Assembly: GCA_027575805.1 (NCBI GenBank)
Contig: JANBPU010000003.1
Location: forward strand, 186,001 to 250,000
Reading direction: 5' to 3'
DNA length: 64,000 nucleotides
Origin: Mycoemilia scoparia
Taxonomy: Eukaryota > Kickxellomycota > Kickxellomycetes > Kickxellales > Kickxellaceae
This document shows positions 58,592-64,000 of this stretch, piece by piece. The stretch's first letter is position 1, and the number at the start of each line of letters is the position of its first letter. The notes beneath the pieces were generated by a model. It made no database searches and was not told the origin of the DNA. It worked only from the letters and a program-made list of their open reading frames with translations. A program made the translations under genes and the position numbers.

Positions 58592-58748
58592 GGCATATTC
58601 TCTACCAAAAGGGAACACCCTGGTACCCTCACACATTGCCTGCAAACCAGCCTATAACCCATACATTTTAGCTGGAGTTTCAGTGATCATTGGCTAGCAT
58701 CCAAGGGAACATCCTGATGCTCTTTTTGAGAAGACTACTCTGCCATAT
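58587..58748 (+). mobile_element. MITE-like family 1, copy F
   Basis: Begins catatggcatattctctacc, core catacattttagctggagtt, ends agaagactactctgccatat. The outer bases (atatggca / tgccatat) are a perfect short inverted repeat. Confidence 0.83.
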
Positions 58749-58896
58749 AGGTTGATAACAAAACATTTCCTTGAAAGCCACCTTTAAAATAGAAATATGC
58801 TGGCTTGTAAAAAACCCGGTGTTGCTCTTTGGTGCATTTCAGACAGCCGCTGTTGGAGCATGGCTATTTATTGGCCATTTTGCCAAAATAATATAA

Positions 58897-58992
58897 ATGT
58901 GTATGATAATTTTTGAAGTGAGAATGGCTATAGGGGCAATCACAGCCAAATGGGTGACTCTATAGCCCTTCAAAAATAACTACTACCCATAT
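58897..58992. mobile_element. MITE-like family 2, copy e
   Basis: Left end gtatgataatttttgaagtg, right end cccttcaaaaataactacta-cccatat, inner gcaatcacagccaaatgggt as in copy a. Shorter than copies b-d because the cagttttacta segment is missing. Confidence 0.8.
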
Positions 58993-59171
58993 CTTGAGAT
59001 TGGAAACACTACGACGAGTTGGAAAGGAAGTTATCCAGGTATCTGGGCCAACCAGTCATATGGCCACCTATAATAAGCTTGCATGATAAAGCTAGTGAAA
59101 AGTCATACATTTACTGGTCTTTACACTATAAACACTCTGTATTAACCTGCGGCCTCTTGACAAGTGGAGGA

Positions 59172-59183
59172 GGGGGGGGGGGG
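59172..59183. repeat. Homopolymer run of 12 G
   Basis: An uninterrupted G12 following ggagga, in otherwise AT-rich non-coding sequence. Confidence 0.9.
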
Positions 59184-59816
59184 ATATTTTTGCAGTATCA
59201 GTGTACTACAATTCAGGCCAAGAGCTAGTGCAATTTCGTACTATATTAGTACCATTCATCCCCAAATGTCTGTGTTAGTGGAACAAGTCAGAAGTAAAAA
59301 CATATGTTTTAACACTAATCTGTTTCTAAGCATTATTGACCTTTGACATCATCTCTGTAGTATAGTGGAGATTCAGGTAAAGGGTAGCTAAGCAAACTGA
59401 CCCGTTTCTTTTTGGGGGCACTCTGTTCTAGCAATGCCCAAATTAGAACATCCCTATTATGTCTAAAAGAACAAACTTGGACTGCTGTCAAGGCAATAAC
59501 CAGATTATTCGACATCCTCGTGATCATATCGTTTATTTGTTTTTTAGGGCAACCCAGAGTCCTTTTCCAAGTGATTCACGTTTCTTATTTACAGTGAAGC
59601 CGTTCCTAACATGGCTGCAAAAGTAGTAATTAATGGCCGAAAACCATAATTTCTAGGCAGCAAACCGACGGCGTACTGGGCCACCCTCAGATTGGTTGAT
59701 AAAATTTTACACAGTCCATCATTCTCCCCTCTCTCTTTACTGTCTGCGACGTTTTGAACAAAAGGTATTACGCACAACCGGTGTGTACTATTTATTAGCT
59801 GACTTGGTTTTTGTTT

Positions 59817-62078
59817 ATGCTTAGGAGAGTTTCCTTTATCTTTTCTCCTTTGTCAGGTTTACGCCCCAGTTGCCCTCGTTTTCCAGCAAGCTTACTTATT
59901 TTCAAGACTACACAATATCGATTCTTTGCGAGCTCCTCTCTACCACATTATAAAGCAAAGAAAGCCTTAAAAATGACCAATCCTGAGCTTAAATCCAGCG
60001 CACCCTTCGATCGTGCCACTTTGGAGGCCTTGTTGACCAAGCGATTCTTCTACGCCCCATCATTCGAGATCTATGGAGGTATGATGATAGTATTCCTTAC
60101 ATCTTTTGGTTGATATTCTGATGGCCAGTGAAGGCGATTGTCATGCTAACAAGCGTATGTATGTTAAACAAACACTCTAGGCGTTGCCGGTTTGTATGAC
60201 TTTGGACCTACTGGCAATGCTCTGTTGCAGAATCTGATCCAGTACTGGCGCCAGCACTTTGTTATTGAGGAAAACATGCTTGAAGTCGATTGCTCAATCA
60301 TGACTCCGGGCGATGTTCTCAAGACATCAGGCCACGTTGACAAATTCACCGACTACATGTGCCGCGACACACTCGACCCCAAGACCGTTTTCAGAGCCGA
60401 TCACTTGATTGAAGCCGTTCTTGAGGCCAGATTGAAGGGCGACGAGCTGGCCAGAAGCCAGGCGCTCAATAGCAAGGTTGAGGCCCTCAACGTCGACGAA
60501 AGCGATGCAGACAAAAAGAAGAAGAAAAAGAACAAGGCCAAGTCAAAGACCAAGGTTGAGGCAAAACGCCTTGATGACTCTGTTGTTGCTGAATACAAGA
60601 ACATCCTTGCCCAAATCGACAATTTCGATTGTGATGCTCTGGCTGAAATCATCAAAAAGTACGAGATCACAAACCCAGAGACCGGAAACCCAGTTTCTAC
60701 CCCTGCCCCTTTCAACCTCATGTTTGAAAGCTCCATTGGCCCCAGCGGTCAGCTGAAGAGTTATCTTCGCCCTGAGACTGCCCAGGGACAGTTCCTCAAC
60801 TTCCCTAGACTCTTGGAATTCAACAACAACAAATTGCCTTTTGCATCTGCCATGGTCGGGCGTGCATTCCGTAATGAAATTTCCCCACGCTCTGGATTGC
60901 TGAGAGTTCGTGAGTTCACAATGGCTGAAGTAGAGCACTACGTAGATCCCGAAAAGAAAGACCATCCTCGCTTCAACGAAGTCGCCGGTATCGAGCTCCC
61001 ATTCCTTAGCTCGAGTGTCCAGGCAAGTGGCAGTACTGAAGTCACACACTCAACAATCGGCCACGCCGTATCATCCGGCCTTGTCGCCAACCAGACCCTT
61101 GGTTATTTCATCGGCCGCATCTATATGTATCTTACTGCTGTTGGTATTGATCCCAAACGCCTCCGCTTCCGCCAGCACATGGCAAATGAGATGGCTCACT
61201 ATGCTTGTGACTGCTGGGATGCAGAGATTCAGACATCATACGGATGGATCGAATGCGTTGGTTGTGCTGACCGTTCAGCCTATGATCTCACTGTTCACTC
61301 CAAGCGCACCAAGCAGGATTTGTGCGTCAGCGAGAATCTCCTAGAGCCCCGTGTTTACGAAAAGTGGGTACACGAGATCAACATGAAGAAGTTTGGTCCC
61401 CACTTCAAGAAGGATGCCAAGGTTGTTACTGAGTTCCTAGAGCAGCGCACTGAGTGCGAGCTTGAGGACATTGCCAAGGAATTGAACGGTCCCAGCGGAA
61501 AGGCAGTCATCAATGTTGATGGCCGTGAGTTCGAGCTTGACACTTCTCTTGTTCAGATCAACAAGGCCACCATTAAGGAGCATGTCAGGAAGTACACACC
61601 CAACGTAATTGAGCCCTCGTTTGGCTTGGGTCGTATATTGTATTCTCTTCTCGAACACTCTTACTATGTACGCAAAGAGGACGAGCAAAGAGGTGTTTTG
61701 GGATTCTGTCCTTTGGTTGCTCCATTCAAATGTTTGGTCCTTCCACTTTCTGGCCAGGCTGACTTTGCCGGCCCTCTATTGGAGATTGCTCGCAATCTTC
61801 GCAAGCTTGGTGTTCCTGCTCGTGTTGACGACAGTGCATCAGCTTCTATCGGTCGCCGCTATGCTCGCAACGATGAGCTTGGTACTCCATTTGCCATTAC
61901 TGTTGACTTCCAGACACTAGAAGACAACTCTGTCACTCTGCGTGAGCGTGACTCCACAAAACAGATCCGTGCTACTCGCGATGAGATCATTGACCTTGTC
62001 AAGCAGTTGGTAGAAGGATCAACCTCGTGGGAAAATGTTCTAGAAAAGTATCCTCTAGTTAACTCTGAATCCGAATAA
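59817..62078 (+). CDS. GRS1: Glycyl-tRNA synthetase, probable dual mitochondrial/cytosolic
   Basis: Exons 59817-60078 and 60181-62078; 719 residues from the first ATG. Class II motifs are all visible: GVAGLYDFGPTGNALLQN, a WHEP-free N-region (TLEALLTKRFFYAPSFEIYG), RPETAQGQFLNF, RAFRNEISPRSGLLRVREFT and EPSFGLGRILYSLLEHSYY, followed by the anticodon-binding domain (about 600-719). A Lys-rich insertion (KKKKKNKAKSKTK) lies near residue 195. Residues 1-52 are Arg/Ser/Phe-rich with no acids, a good mitochondrial presequence. A second in-frame ATG at 59973 has A at -3 and would give a 667-residue cytosolic enzyme. The first ATG has T at -3, so leaky scanning could make both forms. Yeast GRS1 also makes two forms from one gene. 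Confidence 0.95.
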
Positions 62079-62567
62079 ATTTTTTAGATATGGTCTGACT
62101 ATTACACACCACCATATTTTCTAGTCTAATAAAGTGATTTTGAAATGTATTTATTCACCGAAAGTTTTGGATTGTCCTTTATCCTATAAGCAAGATATAA
62201 TTATAAAAATATATCTTGTTCAAAAACTATTTATTTTCTTGGGAAATCAATGTGCAGTTTCGTGAGACTTTTTGTTTAAAACGTCCCAAGTTGTGTCTAT
62301 ACTGGGTATTTCTTTGGACAAAAGTAGTGGGTCTTCAGGAGTTATTTGTATATAAACAAGGGCCAAAGTCCGATAACCCTTTTCTATATATGCCATACAT
62401 TTGATCCCAAGTAAAAGATCATCTTATTCCTGCATAGAGGCCTTTTTGGAAAGTTCCCATAAACATTTAATGACTGAGCTATAGGTAATAAAAAATACAA
62501 TAAGAGTTATGCATCTTGCATTTTCACACGTAATTGCTTTATAGTGTTTGATATCTGCCATTTAATA
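62079..62567. other. Intergenic, GRS1 3' flank and IST1 promoter
   Basis: 489 bases, AT-rich. A likely polyadenylation hexamer for GRS1 lies at about 62128. No other feature. Confidence 0.5.
62128..62133 (+). terminator. AATAAA polyadenylation signal downstream of GRS1
   Basis: aataaa in ctaataaagtg, 50 bases after the stop codon at 62078. It is the only canonical hexamer in this stretch. Confidence 0.5.
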
Positions 62568-63806
62568 ATGAGGTCACCAAAAATCGAGTCAGGTAGATTG
62601 AAGGTTACTTTGAGACTGGCGATTAACCGTCTCAAGCTACTCAAGGAAAAGAATCGTACAGAAAATAAGATTTTGAGGCGTACTGTTGCCAAAGAGCTTG
62701 AGAGTGGCAAGGAAAGCAGTGCCAAAGTTAAGGTAAGAAAAAAAAATTCAAATTAACATCAAGTAGGGACATAGAAAATGGAGATCAAATGAATACGATG
62801 GTGGGTTTGCAATTTGTAGACAGAGAAAATCATCCGAGTCGACTACTTTGTTGAGGCTCTAGACATTCTTGAAAACTATTGCGATCTTTTGGTCACCAGA
62901 ATTGACCTTATTGAGTCCAAGTCCGACTGTGATGAGAATATCCTTGGAATTGTTGTGTCCATCATATACGCCTCCGCTAGGGCTTCAGTCAAAGAACTGG
63001 AAACCGTAAGTAACCTATCATCTAAATTATTTTTAAAATCTGTGTGAACTTTAATTCCAAAGTCATTCTAAACATCTTTGCTAAATGTATATGTATATTG
63101 TATAGATACGTGATTTACTAACAATGAAGTATGGACGTGATTTTGTGACAAACGCCATGGATGATAAAGACGAAATAGTGGACCCAAAGGTAGGCAATGA
63201 CTGTAGATTACTTAAGCGCCAGTATTTATCAGATGCACACGATTTGATACCGCTATACTTTTTAATTCCGAGTAGCTAAAATACAAGCTCGATATAAATC
63301 CCCCAGATGAGAAGTTTGTCAACGAGTACCTTTCAGAAATTGCCAGGGGATACAAGATCAGGTGGGGAGCCTATGGCGATTCCTTAGGTGGCGATGATGA
63401 TGGCGATAATGGCAGCGGAGGCCTTCCAGAAAAAGTCTCAAGTAAAAAGGTACTAGTGCACAGTAAACAAATATAGCAATTATTGTGAGTGTCTATGTTA
63501 ATTTCAGTACTATTAACAGCGCTTGTGTTTTAAATATTTCAAATATAGTATGACATCGAAGATGTAGAGAAAACACCTTCGAAGGATAAAGTTACAGACT
63601 CTGATAATAATGATAATGGCTCTACAGATATCCTCAATAAGCTTCCATCGACCCCACCATCAAAGGTCCCGAGAAAGGTAGCAATGTCTCAGGAGGACGC
63701 CTCGATCGAGCTGCCATCACCTAGACCAAAGGCCAAAACAGACGGGGATGATACACCAAGTTTAGATGAGCTAATGAGCCGTTTTGAGGCTTTGAAGCGG
63801 CGATAG
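62568..63806 (+). CDS. IST1: ESCRT-III-associated protein IST1
   Basis: Five exons: 62568-62732, 62820-63005, 63106-63189, 63276-63449 and 63549-63806; 288 residues. The N-terminal IST1 helical domain (about 10-185) reads RLKVTLRLAINRLKLLKEKN, then KIIRVDYFVEALDILENYC, IYASARASVKELETIRDLL and KFVNEYLSEIARGYKIRW. A Gly/Asp-rich then Ser/Pro-rich linker follows. The C-terminus SLDELMSRFEALKRR matches a MIT-interacting motif of the MIM1 type. IST1 regulates Vps4 at endosomes during multivesicular body sorting. All introns are phase 0, short and GT-AG. Confidence 0.93.
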
Positions 63807-63925
63807 AGACTCCTTTTTCTTCCAACCCTGTTGCAAGTATTTTATGTATAATTTTTACTAGATGTTTGGAACATATACATACTTGAATTGCCAAACACTT
63901 TGTTGATTATATGCAATAACACAGA

Positions 63926-63935
63926 TGAATAAATA
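63926..63935 (+). terminator. AATAAA polyadenylation signal downstream of IST1
   Basis: gatgaataaata about 120 bases after the IST1 stop codon. The remaining sequence to the window end is AT-rich with no recognisable gene. Confidence 0.45.
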
Positions 63936-64000
63936 CTATCGAGTTATATATGCGGTTGAATTTTATTACTGATCAACTACACAATGACTGTGGGTGGATC

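Larger units (their letters stand above)
58230..59816. other. 1.6-kb intergenic region, MITE-rich
   Basis: It contains three elements: family-2 copy d (58471-58591), family-1 copy F directly abutting it (58587-58748) and family-2 copy e (58897-58992). A run of 12 G is at 59172-59183. The stretch after 59600 presumably holds the glycyl-tRNA synthetase promoter. No gene recognised. Confidence 0.55.

Noticed and set aside
1..64000. tRNA, rRNA, snRNA genes and CRISPR arrays
   Set aside because: I looked for tRNA box B (GGTTCGAANCC), U6-like and 5S-like sequence, and regularly spaced repeats, and found none by eye. A covariance-model scan would be needed to be sure for small RNAs.

Overview
This is a 64-kb piece of a eukaryotic nuclear genome, almost certainly fungal. 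Nearly every gene has spliceosomal introns (mostly 50-110 bases, GT-AG). The products are typical fungal housekeeping proteins: condensin, eIF2B, proteasome, Paf1 complex, TFIID, a Prp24/SART3 splicing factor, ESCRT and glycyl-tRNA synthetase. The secreted proteins (signal-peptide acid phosphatases and a Pro/Ser/Thr-rich wall-type protein) also fit a fungus. The base composition leans AT, and intron density is high (up to 24 introns in one gene). A CLYBL-type lyase is present, which argues against a budding yeast and leans towards an early-diverging filamentous lineage. That placement is inference only; no rRNA or other marker is present.

Layout, left to right. 0.1-5.8 kb: a tandem duplication of a secreted histidine acid phosphatase with its promoter and 3' end, separated by a 2.1-kb spacer of apparently decayed sequence. 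6.3-9.2 kb: a JmjC plus cysteine-rich zinc-finger chromatin protein. 9.9-12.3 kb (-): an EF-hand MscS-type channel. 14.6-17.8 kb (-): an alpha/beta hydrolase with long low-complexity insertions. 18.6-23.5 kb (-): condensin subunit Cnd1. 24.0-25.4 kb (-) and 27.5-28.0 kb (+): two secreted, wall-type proteins. 28.4-32.4 kb (-): a SulP-STAS-cyclic-nucleotide-domain transporter. 33.8-36.3 kb (-): eIF2B epsilon, divergent from an HDDC2-like HD-domain protein (+). 38.0-40.1 kb (-): CLYBL. 40.4-42.3 kb (-): Rpn3, divergent from Ctr9 (+, to 46.9 kb). 47.2-50.8 kb (-): TAF4. 51.7-56.5 kb (-): a 25-exon SART3/Prp24 homologue. 57.8-58.2 kb (+): a heterotrimeric G-protein gamma subunit. 59.8-62.1 kb (+): glycyl-tRNA synthetase with a likely dual mitochondrial/cytosolic start. 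62.6-63.8 kb (+): IST1.

Most genes act independently in core processes, and there is no biosynthetic or defence cluster. The least expected content lies between the genes. Two families of short non-autonomous elements with terminal inverted repeats (MITE-like) are scattered here: family 1, about 160 bp, six copies; family 2, about 95-125 bp, five copies. One family-1 copy sits inside a condensin intron, and two sites hold both families next to each other. The other notable feature is the phosphatase pair. Its ends are almost identical, but a 60-residue patch is strongly diverged and has gained glycosylation sequons in one copy.

Exon boundaries were read by eye from splice signals and reading-frame continuity. 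Every spliced model listed closes in frame, but none has been checked against transcripts or databases.
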